Assembly: GCA_018873245.2 (NCBI GenBank)
Contig: JAEMBT020000003.1
Coordinates: 522,001-586,000, forward strand
From: Archegozetes longisetosus
Taxonomy: Eukaryota; Arthropoda; Arachnida; Sarcoptiformes; Trhypochthoniidae
Length of the DNA stretch: 64,000 bases
Direction: 5' to 3'
This document shows positions 1 through 12,240 of this stretch, piece after piece (position 1 is the stretch's first letter; each line of letters begins with the position of its first letter). A program made the translations under genes and the position numbers. The notes beneath the pieces are model-generated. The model was not told the origin of the DNA, made no database searches, and saw only the letters and a list, made by a program, of their open reading frames with translations.

Positions 1-901
1 TGTGACCATTCGAAAACTTTCTTGTGATCATCATAGAGGAGTCAGACTGATTCCAACGCTTTCGGCCTGATACATAAAGTACTTTTTAAAACTAAAAGTT
101 AGCGGTCGTATTTTAGATCTGCAGGCTGCTTAGAATAAAATGCTATGTTTAATGAAATAGCTCCAAAACAGATTTTATATTCCCCAGAGTATGATTGTAG
201 TTTAACGCACAACTCTTTATTTACAATAAAACTTTAAAAAGTTATTTTTATTGATAGCAATAATTTAAGTTGATTTAAAGAATTAATTACATATTGCCTT
301 TTATGTAATTTATATATTAAAGATATAGTGCTTGCAGAAGAAGCGGTTCTTAAAGCTTAATCAAATCATATTGAAGCTCTGCAACAATACAAGCAAAACC
401 GGCATAAGCATGATTTATTTATAATCATCAACTGATCCATGACCAAAGATGATGATAATGAAGTCATGTTTATATTGATTTTGCTTGGATTGCTGTAAAG
501 TTTCAGGATGATCTGATTAAGCTTTGGGAACCGCTTCTTCAGTTAAACTGGTGATATTGGTGGTGATAGTAATGGCAGTGATATCTATCTAAAGACATTT
601 TATTTGAAAATAACCTCAAAATCTGCGATTGCGGATATGTAAATTATACTTGCGATAACCATATACGAATTATCCTTGACTAGTGATTTTCATTCAGGGG
701 TTTACTGCAGCCTGCAGATCTAGAATGTGAACAAGTTAGCTACTATTCTATTTTTAAATTTCGAGGATACGCCACTCGATTGAAATACAATACTATTTAA
801 ATAAATAAAGCATTAAACTAGAAAAAGATATTGCACTAAATACGAGACACTTGCACACAGAACAGACGAACACAACAATAAGTAAAATAAAGTTAAATTT
901 T
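1..901. other. Intergenic; possible decayed LRR C-terminal cap
   Basis: No intact gene is visible. A reading frame on the plus strand near 604-735 has a CDC motif (ICDCGY), a further cysteine and an L-x-C ending, broken by two stop codons. This spacing recalls the cysteine-rich C-terminal cap of the LRR genes at 27 and 36 kb, so it may be an old relic of that family. A 16-base inverted repeat (114-129 and 707-722) brackets the same stretch. Both readings are weak. Confidence 0.2.
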
Positions 902-1380
902 TTGGTCATTCTACAGTATACGCCATCGCTGGATCTACTATAGTACACACTACCTAACAGGTTGGGTTGGTTAGGTTGGTTAAATGGGTCAAGCGTGTTA
1001 TGTGAGTTAGTTGAGGATTGACACAATTCAGGAGGATATAAGGGGCTTCTAAATCGCATTTTGATTCTTATTTGGCAGAATATATGTGGCGGCGAAACGT
1101 TGTAGGAATTTACGGTAATAGGGGGGATGGGGTATTTTCTGCAATCTTTGAAGAAATTAAAAAGCAACACACTCTAAATTTTTCAGCTTACCGTAATAGC
1201 TAGCTTTAGTGACATTACTTGTATTTATATTTGTAAAACATTGATCTGATTATCTATTTGTATTCATGATATTCAATAAAAATATACAAATTGGTGCTTT
1301 GAGATGAATTATTTAATTAATCATTGAAGTGATATATACTGTAGTAGGTCCAGGGATGGCGTATACTGTAGAATGACCAA
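902..1380. mobile_element. MITE-like element with ~45-bp inverted ends
   Basis: The ends are near-perfect inverted repeats. The left arm, from 902, starts TTGGTCATTCTACAGTATAC, and the right arm (about 1335-1380) is its reverse complement with three or four mismatches. The interior has no transposase, so this is a short non-autonomous DNA element. I could not read a clear target-site duplication, so the superfamily is unassigned. A 125-codon open frame on the minus strand overlaps it and looks incidental. Confidence 0.7.
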
Positions 1381-1415
1381 GTACTAAGTCTAATTGTAGA
1401 CTAATTTGGGAAAAG

Positions 1416-2288
1416 GGTGGGATGTATCAGTATAGCACCAGTAAATTACCATAAAAGTTTCAGACTTATTTCATTAAAAAGTATGAACTTAAGGTCTGAA
1501 CTTACAAATCTTATTTAAGATTTGATCAAATAAATGATCAGTACTTTAGTCAGACGAGTAAGGATGGGATATGTCCCGATTTCGTCGGGATTGTCCCGAA
1601 TCTTGGTGGACAATCCAGAGTCCCGACGATACCTTAATCGGGACAATGTTTGGTCCCAATAAATAAAGTCTCTGAAATCATATATAATTAAAATTTTTTT
1701 TGCTGCTTATATTATGCATTATTTAAAATAAGCTGTAAAATTATTGCTAATAATTACTATGAATTATTTAGCACATTATTTTGTAGACATACAAACCTTA
1801 TATTAAATTATTTGATGAACAAAATATATTTAAAATCATTGAGTCAGTAATGGCTATACCTGTTGGTAACGATTTCGTGGAGAGGGTTTTCACACACTTA
1901 CACAAGATATGGACCGACGATAGGAATCGATTATCATTACATATAATTAAGGCTGAGATTTATATCACTAATAATTATAATATGAATTGCAGTGAATTTG
2001 CCTCATATGCAAAAACAAATGAATCTCTACTTAAATGTGTAAAATCATCTCAAAAATACAATTATTATAAAATATAGTGTTTATTAGATATTTGTATTGA
2101 AATTTTACTTAAAAAAATAAATGTCCCGATTTTGTCCCGATTTTGTCCCGATTTTGTCCCGATTTCTTTGACTATTTTTAATAAATTGTCCCGATTTGGC
2201 AAAAATTCGTATACCATCTTTACAGACGAGTGTAATAGCCCTATTTTAGAGATTTTACTATTTGGTGCTATACTGATACATCCCCACC
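1416..2288 (+). mobile_element. hAT transposon, internally deleted, with 8-bp TSD
   Basis: Terminal inverted repeats of about 25 bp lie at 1416-1440 and 2263-2288, with the shared core CAGTATAGCACCA. The element is flanked on both sides by GGGAAAAG (1408-1415 and 2289-2296), the 8-bp target-site duplication expected of hAT elements. Subterminal regions carry many TCCCGA motifs in both orientations, including four head-to-tail copies of a 10-bp TTTGTCCCGA unit near 2120-2165. Only the C-terminal part of the transposase remains inside, so the copy cannot move by itself. Confidence 0.88.
1787..2077 (+). pseudogene. hAT transposase C-terminal (dimerisation) domain fragment
   Basis: The open frame runs from just after an in-frame stop/AG at 1784-1786 to the stop at 2075-2077, about 96 residues. 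It shows the hAT C-terminal dimerisation signature: a small-side-chain run then FVERVF, WTDDRNRLS, a helix with KAE, and CSEF, ending in a lysine-rich tail. The N-terminal DNA-binding and catalytic parts are absent, so it is a truncated transposase inside the deleted element at 1416-2288. The domain itself has no stop codon, either because insertion is recent or by chance. The AG at 1785-1786 could be an old splice acceptor. Confidence 0.82.
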
Positions 2289-2296
2289 GGGAAAAG

Positions 2297-4587
2297 TTCA
2301 CATGAAAAATATTTTATCAAACAAAATATATAGACCACCTAACTGCATTGAAGAGATAAAAACGCCAACTTATTAGTAACACCTAATTCCCTTGAGTTCT
2401 ATGTTTCACAGATTTAACTCTTATATTTCGTTTTAAAACTGATAGGTTGGGAGATTTCTCATTTTTCACTTCACAGTTTTATCAGAATTTTGATTCATTT
2501 CGATAGTAATGAGAATAGATTTTTTTACTTATTTATGTTAAACTATATCCTTCAATGAACTTATTGATAATCTAAAGTTTATCAATCATTGTCTTTAACT
2601 CAATCACTCGTCTCTTAAGTTCGACCCATGATTGAGTGGTTTTCTATTCTTTCATTTTGCAGTTAATCTATTTTTCTAAACTTTAAAGTAATTATATCTT
2701 GGTGTGAACTTTTTCCATATTAGTCTACAATTAATGAATGGATGACAATAACATTAATAAAGAAAAACTTTGAATCATTTTGAAATCGTTTTGAGCAAAA
2801 AATAATTTGAAATTTCATATTTAAAGTAAGCTTCTATATATCAATGGTTCTAGAAATTCAATGGATTTTCTAGATGAAAGTTTTTAAGAGACGTGATAAG
2901 TACGAAAAATTGGAACTATTGATATATTGAAACTTTTAAATATAAAATTTCAGACTATCTTTTTTAAAAATCAATGTTAATTATATTAACCTGCATTATG
3001 TTATGAGGTATAGATAGTTCAATAAGATATTAAATAAACCTAACCTAACCCCCTCTAAAATAGATAAACTTGGCTTTACCAAGTCGTAACCTAAAGCAAA
3101 CCTGATATGAACGAACGCATCGCAACCTAACCTGTTCTCCCTTCGTTCGTACCGGACTCTGGGTTACAACTCGAGAAATCCAGATTCATCCATTACGAGG
3201 TACTAAACCGAACGAAGATGAATATATTGCTCAGTCAAAGGTTAAAGGTCATGTGGCTGGGTCAAGTTTGGGGTGAATCTTCTCGGCTCATCGAGCTGAA
3301 TTCAGTGATATATATAGTTTGAAATCGCTATATTTTGCCACGGAAACTAAGATCATGCTACCTAGCGGCCATCCTTTATTTATATACCTTTTCGAACATC
3401 ATATGACATGTAATTTATGCTATACAAATATTTTTGAAATCAGTTATTACATAGTCCTGAACCTTCCTCGTTATATCTATTGACAGGTCAACTAAAATGA
3501 AAAATATGAAGCAAACTTAAACAGTTTTCAAACCAAAAACTGTTGATTATTTCTAAATAATTAGTAGAATCTCTAACTGTTTTACTGGCATTAATTTCAT
3601 TTTCTCAATTTTATTTAACAATTCTCCAAACGCTTTGAATATTTGTTTGCCATTTATTTATATATTGCTAATTTTGAATAACATTTCCTTTTCTTAAACA
3701 ATTAAGCTTTAATTCGCATTTTTATCGATATCTCATTAAAATTAATACTTTCTGAGAATCTTTTTTTGTATTTAATTGTTCAATAAGTTGCACCTGATTT
3801 TTGTAATGAACCAAAAAGTGAATGCTTTAATAATGTCTTAATTAGAAGTGAGAAACTGTGAAAGTAATGCAAATATTTTGTCAAGTCTTGTCATGACTCA
3901 TGACTATCAAATAAATAAAGCCATCATTTCTTAATGGTACATAAGGAACGTTAAATAGCAAAACTTTTTAAGCTTATTTGACCGAACAAAATAAAGATTT
4001 TGTTCGACTAGAGAAATTCTTTTTTCGTAAAAAGGTCACATATCAATATGAACTGAACTTATTTTGTTCTCAAACTTGAAATTAGCACATAATCAATGTA
4101 TTATGAACTGATTTGAAATCATATTTCTCTTTAGAGATGATGACCTAATCTTTGTCAGAAATTCGAGGTCAAAAACTGTTATTCAAATTGAGTGACAAAA
4201 TTGTGCCAAAGCTTCAATCATTGATTAACGAAGTCAAATCAAAGCTCATTAAATAGCTGCAATATTGATTATCAAAGGCATTTTTTATAGACTTTGCCGA
4301 ACAATTAGTTAATCAAATATAGAGATAAGATAATTGGACCGGAGTTATTCACTTCATTATTTTGATTGCCAATCGACTTTTGGCAGGGATTTCAGTGTCA
4401 AAATCAGTCCAGGATAAATGAGAGTCTGATTTCGAAGTAAAAAACCTATCACTTATTAAGTTGTTTTGACATTTTTTTATATAAGTTTCAGTTTTCATTA
4501 AAGCATTCTGTTATTAAAATAATTTTTTAACCCCATATTTTGTTTAGTTAGTTTTGAGCTGAAGTTCTGAAACAAAATTCGTGAATT
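2297..4587. other. Intergenic, no gene seen
   Basis: AT-rich DNA without supportable coding sequence. It contains short runs of CCTAA (3039-3052 and near 3123), the arthropod telomere-type unit, but only two or three copies. Near 3239 there is a direct repeat of the nuclear-receptor half-site type (AGGTTA-A-AGGTCA). The last 120 bases before the downstream gene include TATATAAG at 4478-4485, a possible core promoter element. Confidence 0.5.
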
Positions 4588-5828
4588 ATGGCCACAAAAT
4601 GGGGTGTTTTAAGTGCTGGTAAAATTAGTTACGACTTCGTTGCTGCTGTTAGAAGCTTTCCAGAGGGTGACCATGAGGTAAGACAACATATACAGAGTTA
4701 TCTAATAATGATTTAATCAATTTTTTCTCGAATTCACATGAAGTTTGTTGCGGTGGCAGCGCGTGAATTGAAGTCAGCGCAAGAATTTGCAACATTACAG
4801 AAAATCCCAAAAGCGTACGGATCTTATGAAGAATTGGCAAAAGATCCAGATGTTGAAGTTGTTTATATCGGGGCTATAAATACTGCTCACTTATCAACTG
4901 CTAAACTAATGCTCGAACACGGCAAACATGTCTTATGTGAAAAGCCATTGATTATGAATTTGAAACGTGAGATAACGTTCTGTAAATTTTAATTAGTTAA
5001 AACCACGTTAATTTTTATTTTTTAAATCAAGAATTAGTTTAGAGTTTGATTTCTATAATTAAATGTTATTATCATAAAGAAACCAAAGAATTGTTTGCTT
5101 TGGCGGAATCAAATAAGTTATTCATAATGGAAGCGATTTGGTCTCGATTTCTACCTTCTTATGAGTTTGTCTTTGATCAGATCAAGAAAGGAGTTATCGG
5201 AGATGTATACCATGTGGACGCAAGCCTAGGCTTTAAGATTGAGAACGTTGAGCGTGTGGCTAAGAAAGCATTAGGAGGTGGAACTATTCTTGATCTGGGA
5301 GTCTATGTTATCAATATTGTTGAACAGGTCTATAATGGAGAAGTGCCAGAGAAAATCAATGCGATCGGACATTTGAATAGTGATGGGGTCGATTTAAGTG
5401 TTTCAGCGGCTCTTAAGTTCAAGAATGGTAGAACTGCTACGATTGCGACTCATAGTCAGGTCCAGTTATCGAATGAGGCGCACATTGTCGGTACCAAAGG
5501 AATTATTAAAGTATTGATCAATTTAAGAAATTGAAAAAACTTTATTTGATTTCAATTCAAAACTTTTTCCCAGATTGCGTCCAGTTTTCAGAGTGCAGAG
5601 AGAGTCTATGTAAATGATGTTTTGCATGAGTTTAAGTTTCCTCCGACTGTATTGCCAATGAATTTTGGAGGAAGTTCTGGACTTAGGTATCAGGCCAATG
5701 AAGTCAGGAACTGCATTAAGGCTAAAAAGTTAGAGAGCGACAGAATGCCTCATAAAGACTCTGCAATTATCTCTACTATTCAAGATGAATTGAGAAAACA
5801 AGTTGGTGTTAAATATGATGTCGATTAA
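4588..5828 (+). CDS. Dihydrodiol dehydrogenase-like oxidoreductase, copy 1
   Basis: Four exons: 4588-4677, 4744-4966, 5080-5510 and 5574-5828 (999 nt, 332 residues plus stop), close to the ~334 residues usual for animal trans-1,2-dihydrobenzene-1,2-diol dehydrogenase. This is the Gfo/Idh/MocA family, cytosolic NADP-dependent enzymes oxidising trans-dihydrodiols and reducing sugars or dicarbonyls. The N-terminal Rossmann segment starts MATKWGVLSAG. CEKP places the conserved lysine at residue 97, WSRFLP is at 125-130, and LDLGVY gives Asp176 and Tyr180, matching the numbering of the catalytic residues in mammalian enzymes. Splice sites were chosen by aligning with the tandem copy; all have GT-AG ends and keep the frame. 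A poly(A) signal AATAAA is at 5896-5901. Exact substrate is unknown. Confidence 0.92.
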
Positions 5829-7479
5829 ATTGAAACTAATTCAACAATTTAGCTTTCTTTTGTAATTGAAGCTGAAGTTTTCAAACTTCTAAACCAATAA
5901 AAAATGAATGACAATTTTACGATACATAATGTTAAACAATATACCTAATGATACTTTTCAAATATATATATGCATATATTTAATAAAAATTTTCAGGATA
6001 AATGAATGCGTTTTTGAAGAAAAGTCTAACGTTTAAGTTTATGACTATAATATGCATTGAACACAACTTTTAAGTTGAGTGGGAATCCCAATTACTAATA
6101 GTTTAGAACTAATCCTCATTTCATATCTCTATCGAACTTTTGGCTTGATCAGTACAGTACAGGTTTATATAAATGAGAGTTAGCGCTAACAGCCATTTGC
6201 AAAGTATGCAAATCGTTCATATTTATGTTGCTTGTATTTAAAGACATTATCTATTATACTAGTATCTCCTCTTAAATTAATTGCTCTTCAATTTAATGTG
6301 TTTAACCGTAAGTTAAAAGGTTTACTATTTTTATCATTATAGTTAGTCTCAAAACTTTACGCGATAAGACTTATCAACAACTTATCTCTATTTTTTTCAT
6401 TTATTAAGAGTTGAATTAAAGTTAAAACCTATGCGTGTATATGTCTCGATGTATACCTTTTAGCATATTAGCTTTAAATCTAAGGCTTTTCTTCAAAAAA
6501 GGCATTCAAATGCTCTTAAGTTTTGTTATTTATAGATCACATTTGGAACCCAACAAAATTATAGCAAAACTTATTGTATCAAAAAATATGATTATACAGG
6601 AATTGTGTTGCTATTAAGTGATTGATTTGCCAAAACTAATTATGATCTGATTGGAGTATTATCACTTTATGTCAATCTAGTCATAACAAACTCTTGGTCC
6701 ACCTTTAGTGATGGAAAGTCTTTCGAGAGTTACTTTGATTGAAGTTAGTAAGTTCTTCATCGGATTTTAGTGTCAGTTTTCTGCTTATCAACTGAACTCT
6801 ATTCTCTAATCACGTGTCACAAAAGTTTTGAGTAGTACATAAAAGCACTAAACTTAGAAAATAGTTTTCAATAATGACCGATATAGATTTTTTATTCAAC
6901 ATAATGATTTAAATTAAACTATTTTTGTTCAGAAAGAGAGCGGACATGGATTGAACCAGAATTTTTAATGATCTAATGTTAAGTGAATAGTGAACTCATT
7001 GAATTTCAAGTCCTGCTTTTCATTTGAGGTTATGGTCTGATCCTAACCAGGATTATTTATTACCTTTCCGGAAAATTCAGGTATATTTATCAGATTCGGA
7101 TAGATATGAATTCAGACTGATAGGCAAGAGTTTCATAAGAACCTTCATAAGTGTTTTTGGAGGTCATTAAATAGACGTAAAGTCGATTACAGAATCAGTA
7201 CTACAGAGTTTGACAATAAATTTATCATTAAAGTAAAGATAAGATAATTAGGTAGGAAGGAATTGTATCATAACTAATTGTCAATTTTCATCACCGAAGT
7301 TAATATGAGTTCATAATCCTAATCAGTTGCAGTATAAAAATGCGCAAATTTTTTAATAGTAATAAATAAATTAATTAATTAAAAAATTTTTTCGAGCTTT
7401 AATTTGACCTTTTTATATACAAAAGTTTTCTCTTATTCTGTTATTAAAATTAGGATAAAATTCTTAAAATCAAAGTATA
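5829..7479. other. Intergenic spacer between the two dehydrogenase copies
   Basis: AT-rich, with no gene seen beyond the 3' UTR of the upstream copy. TATAAAAA at 7333-7340 is a candidate core promoter element for the downstream copy. Open frames here are short and show no family signature. Confidence 0.5.
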
Positions 7480-8730
7480 ATGGCAACAAAATGGGGCGTC
7501 TTGAGTGCTGGCAACATAAGCCATGATTTTGTCGGTGCAGTTAGAAGCTTACCAGAAGGTGATCATCAAGTAAGACATTATATACGAATATAATATCGTG
7601 GCTTTTGATAAAATTATGATTTCTTCTAAATCAACATTAAGTTTGTTGCGGTGGCAGCGCGTGAGTTGAAGTCAGCGCAAGAATTCGCTACATTACAGAA
7701 AATCCCAAAAGCATACGGATCCTATGAAGAGCTTGCAAAAGATGCGAATGTGGAAGTGGTTTATATCGGAGCTATAAATACAATCCATCTACCAGCTGCT
7801 AAACTAATGCTCGAACACGGAAAACACGTCTTGTGTGAAAAACCGTTCACTTTGAACCTGAAACGTATGAAAAATAGTGTCCAAAAAACTTGTCTTCTAC
7901 TAGCATTCATTCAATTCTTTATAGTCTCAATATATGAATTGAAATCATGTTAATTTTAGTTTGAAAACTTTTTCCCTTTTAAAGAAACCAAGGAATTATT
8001 CTCCTTGGCGGAATCAAAGAAACTATTCATAATGGAAGCGATTTGGTCTCGATTTCTACCTTCCTATGAGTTTGTCTTCGATCAAATCAAGAAAGGAGTC
8101 ATCGGAGATATATATCATGTCAATACGACCATGGGTTTCAAACTAGATGGGATTCCAAATATGGTTAAGAAAGAATTAGGTGGCGGATCAATACTGGGTC
8201 TAGGTGTCTACGCTATTAATATTGTTGAGCAAGTTTTCAACTCAGAAATGCCAGAAAAGATAGAAGCGAACGGACATCTCAATGAAAACGGTGTTGATTT
8301 GAGTGTTTCTGCAGCTCTCAAGTTCAAAAATGGTAGAACTGCTTCGATTGCGACTCATAGTGACGTTCAATTAGTAAATGAGGCGCATATTGTTGGAACT
8401 AAAGGAATTATTAAAGTACTGATTTATTTCATATTTAGAGATTGATTTATAAAATTGTTTACAATTATTTTATAGATCGCGTCCAACTTTCAGGGCGCAG
8501 AGAAAGTCTATGTTAATGATCTTTTGCATGAATTTAAGTTCCCTTCAACTGTAATACCTATGAATTTAGTCGGAAGTTCTGGTTTGAGATACCAAGCCAA
8601 TGAGGTCAGAAAATGTATTAAGGCCGGAAAAATAGAAAGTGATAGATTGCCACATAAGGATTCTATAATTATTGCTACAATTGAGGATGAGTTGAGAAGA
8701 CAAATAGGGGTTAGGTATGATGTCGATTGA
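7480..8730 (+). CDS. Dihydrodiol dehydrogenase-like oxidoreductase, copy 2 (Asp176 lost)
   Basis: Exons 7480-7569, 7642-7864, 7985-8415 and 8476-8730 are each exactly the length of those in the upstream copy (90, 223, 431 and 255 nt), giving 332 residues. Most residues are identical, so this is a tandem duplicate. Lys97 (CEKP), WSRFLP and Tyr180 are kept, but the catalytic-motif aspartate at 176 is glycine: GGSILGLGVY replaces GGTILDLGVY (a GAT to GGT change). Aspartate at this site is part of the catalytic residue set known for the family. The copy may therefore be a weak or inactive enzyme, or one with a changed role. The frame is otherwise undamaged, with good splice sites and AATAAA at 8836-8841, which argues against a simple pseudogene. 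Confidence 0.9.
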
Positions 8731-9961
8731 GTAATAAACAAAGATTTTTGTAACTGCTTTTCAAACTTATTAACGAGTATTCCTCAATTCTCACAAGATC
8801 AAAAGCGTATTGACTTTAATCGTTGTTAGTTTGAAAATAAATAATACTTGATAAAGTGTTTTGGAAGATAATTCGGAATTTTTAAATATGCAATTAAAGT
8901 TCTTTGAAAAATATTTTCAAATTAGATAAAAAATATTACAGTTCTATAGAGAATTTTATTTTTTAAAATTTAAACTAAACTTAACTTTAAAATTTAAGTT
9001 GTTTAGACTGATATTCAAGTCTGAAGTTATGCGAATAATGAACAGACCTGAAATGGAATGAATACAATTGTGACAAACAATTTATCCGCTAATCACCTCT
9101 ATAGAATCGGTTTAACTTTTATTTCTGTGGGATTAATAGCCTAGAAAAGTTTTAAAATCCTTTGCTCATTTTTATCATAATCTCATCGTATTTGGCTCGA
9201 AGTTTTATTGCATTACTTATTTCAGAAGAAAATGAAAAGTTTTCATATTAATCCACGACTGTACTCACACAATACTATACATTGTTTATACAGTTTTGAA
9301 AGTTTTAACGACAAAATTTTCCCATACATACAACATAATAATAAAAAATTATTTATAATACAAAGATTGTATATCTTTATGTTCATGAATACTCTAAAAG
9401 ATTGCTAAACTTTATCGGTGTCTGTTTTCCATTAACAAATTTGGATTTATAGACCAATTAAGGCCTAGTCTTGGTTGACCTCAATTTATCTTCATTTATT
9501 GCGGAAATCTGAATATATGCCTTCGCCCATACATGTAGTATCGTAAACTTGAAATATAAAATTGTTTAGTGATTAAAACATAAAAATCCAAAGTATAAAA
9601 TTAATTGAAATTAACTATGAGTTATTAAGGGTAAAAATCTTTTTAGAATTATTTACTTCTATACTTTTAATGAATGATAAAAATTCAGTCTATTCTTATT
9701 GTCAATTAAACTCTTTGGTAAAGTAGGCCATAGGAAGCCGTGATGATGCAGGCTACAATTTCATTTAGTTTCCGTCTTTGATCTGGATGAAAGTGACATA
9801 TTTTAAGTTTTTAAAGCATCTGGATCGAATGGCGAAGATCCTATGTTGCGATAAAAAACCATTTCTGAGATATAGTATAAAACCTAACCAAATCTAACTT
9901 AAACGAAGGTCACATAAATCTTCGATGACCAATTAATTGAGAGATACGATCAAAGGGGATC
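8731..9961. other. Intergenic, no gene seen
   Basis: After the 3' UTR of the dehydrogenase copy, the stretch is AT-rich and carries no recognisable element or coding signal. Confidence 0.5.
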
Positions 9962-10267
9962 GACTATAGTAAAGTGGACGAGTATGTTCCCGACATCATA
10001 GACTCATAAATTATACATCGTTGGACTCATCTTAACCATACGAGTCGATTAAGATCATACTCGAGGTCATCCGAGATCAATACGAAAATTTGAGTTTTCG
10101 ATCTAATAAGTCGAATTTCGATTCGAGCTTTATTTAAAAAATAGAATATAACAAACTGAAGAAATATTAAGCATATGTAATATTAAGATCACTTTCTTGG
10201 TCATTTGCAGCCCATTTTCTTCTAATTTCATCAACATAGCTATATAATTTATTTATATCCCGTTTTC

Positions 10268-11376
10268 TACTGATGAGCGAGTCCGGATCTCAAGACGGTT
10301 AAAGATCTGAAGTCCTAAAATCCGAGACCGAGTCCTTATATTTGGCAGAGGTCCAGGTCCGGGTCCGAGTCTGAGCTCGGGTCTTTGATAAAGACTTCAG
10401 GTCCTGGACTCGGACTCCCTTTAAAACTAAAAAATTAACATTAGACTAAACATTTTCATTCAAAAATTTTAACTTTTATTAAATCATTGATAATAAGATC
10501 AACAAATATTAATATAATATTAATAATTTATTTTAAACTTGCAAAATAAGGGATCATGAAATGAGATATACACAAGGTCTAACAGAATTAACGCTCAATT
10601 GACTTCTCTTTTTGCTGATCAAATCTCCAGTTTTGAAAAAAAAACACTTTATGCTGGAATAATAAGTATTTTGAATGCAAACTGTGAAAGATAAGGAAAT
10701 TCTAAACAATTTTTTCCACCAAAACAGAGGCTCAGTTTTCCAATCAGCGATAAGCAAACTTAAATAATTTTCAAATTCATCGTATGTTTCAACTCTTATC
10801 TTTTTATAAATTTAAAGAACAAAACATTTAAACTTTCAATTTGAATTGGAATGACCTGATGATAATTTTACTTGAAAAAATCAACAAATACTTGTTTTAC
10901 AGTTTAATCATTCTCATAGAAATCGAGTTTCAAGCGAAGGTCAAGTATAACAGCAAATTTTGTGATATCAGTTTCAAGTAAATCTTTATACTTATCAAAC
11001 CTCAAAAGCATATTCTCAGCATAAAGTTTAATCGAACTGTTACTTGAATTATTGTGATCATTTAATTGTTAATAAAAAGTTTGAGAATTAGCAAAATTAA
11101 GCATATGTTTACATATTTAGATCGTGATATAAGTTTGTTGCCTCTTTGAATGGTTTCAAAAAGTCACTCAATTCCTCGCATAAAAGCCAATCATTATCAG
11201 ATATTTCACTTACAGATTTGTTTAGTATCGGAGTCAGGGTCTTAAAACCCGAGTCTTAAAGACTTGAAGGACCAAGGTTCCGAGTCCGGGTCCGAGTCCA
11301 GGTCCTGGGTTAGAGGTCCAGGTCCCAGGTTCAAGTCTTTCAAAAAGACCTGAAGACTTGAACCTGCTCATCAGTA
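10268..11376. mobile_element. hAT-like non-autonomous element with GTCC-rich subterminal repeats
   Basis: The ends are inverted: TACTGATGAGC at 10268 and its reverse complement ending at 11376. Both subterminal zones (10275-10410 and 11225-11365) are dense in GGTCCGAGTCC / GGTCCAGGTCC motifs, a pattern of hAT-like short elements. An 8-bp duplication is not preserved (flanks CCGTTTTC and CCGCCCAA share only the first three bases). There is no transposase. Confidence 0.6.
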
Positions 11377-11394
11377 CCGCCCAACATTTCTTTT

Positions 11395-11575
11395 TTTATA
11401 GTGACACATACCCGCGTATGGGGCCCAGAGACGGTAGCTCAATCGCTACAGGGGATGCTTGCCAACCGATCCAGTCGAGGAAGGTAAGGCGCCACTGGAC
11501 CCGAACCTGGGACTTTCCACCAGAGTCGACTTCTCATGCCACCACATCCCTGCGACCCTCTCTTCTTCAAAGTGG
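11395..11575 (-). repeat. Possible tRNA-derived SINE fragment
   Basis: A GC-rich island in AT-rich surroundings. On the minus strand it carries a near-perfect Pol III B box (GGTTCGGGTCC, plus strand about 11500-11510), with an A-box-like TGGCATGAGAAG about 35 bases upstream. I see neither a clear poly(A) tail nor target-site duplications. The open frame crossing it is not protein-like. Confidence 0.35.
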
Positions 11576-12057
11576 GTGAGTATCTTGAAATAGAAAAATA
11601 GTGTTTACAGCTTTTATTTTTATTTAGTTTGTTTTATTCGCCTTAAGAGCAAAACGCTAATCAATTTTTAGTTTGATAATAATAGATGTATCTTGAAATA
11701 GAATTTGCAGTTTTACATCTTTTATTTGTCCTAAGTTTTTAGTTGATAACATTACAGTTACAGTGTAAGTAAATTTCCAGTTGGCTGAAAGATAAATATA
11801 TATGTATTATTTACCTAAATTGCAAAAATGTGTAGATATTTTGATGTAAACATGAATATTTTCCATTGAGCTAAAAATAGTGAGTTTAGGACACCAAAAA
11901 AGTATAAAAGCAAAGTGATCTGTTATTAAAAACAGTCTTATTTTTTACTTTGTACTTATAGTATGTAGGAAATACAATAATAAATCAACCGTAATCGTAT
12001 TGTTTATATATTTATATCAATAAAGAACATTATAGAAAAAAGTTATAATTTAACTTT

Positions 12058-12240
12058 CTATCGAGCCTGCCAGACAGTTTGATAGGATAATAGGTAAAAA
12101 CGGATTGGAATTTCACATTGAGGTCCTCGATTCCAATTCGTTCAATTTGAGCACACATATACGAAAGACTACACAAAACATTTAGATCGGGTTTTTCGTA
12201 TTTAAATGTTCCTCGTCACAAAAATAAATGTAACGGTATG
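12058..12240 (+). repeat. Dispersed repeat family R1, copy 1
   Basis: One of three related ~190-bp copies in the window (others at 17721-17912, minus, and 40264-40446, plus). Shared order of blocks: CTATCGAG-C...CCAGAC at the start, a CTTACATCGAGG-like block in the middle, then GATCGAGTTTTT-like and GTCACAAAAAT...TATGT at the end. No coding potential. Confidence 0.6.

Noticed and set aside
793..1170. 125-codon minus-strand open frame
   Set aside because: It starts outside and runs through the MITE end at 902; composition is not protein-like and no family is recognised.
3039..3055. CCTAA repeats as a telomere tract
   Set aside because: Only two or three units; isolated short runs are common in arthropod DNA and do not mark a chromosome end.
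8508..8741. Antisense open frame over the last dehydrogenase exon
   Set aside because: It is a shadow of the plus-strand coding exon; the plus frame is supported by its tandem paralog.
11358..11579. 73-codon open frame in a GC-rich patch
   Set aside because: It overlaps a Pol III promoter-like sequence on the other strand; no protein signature.
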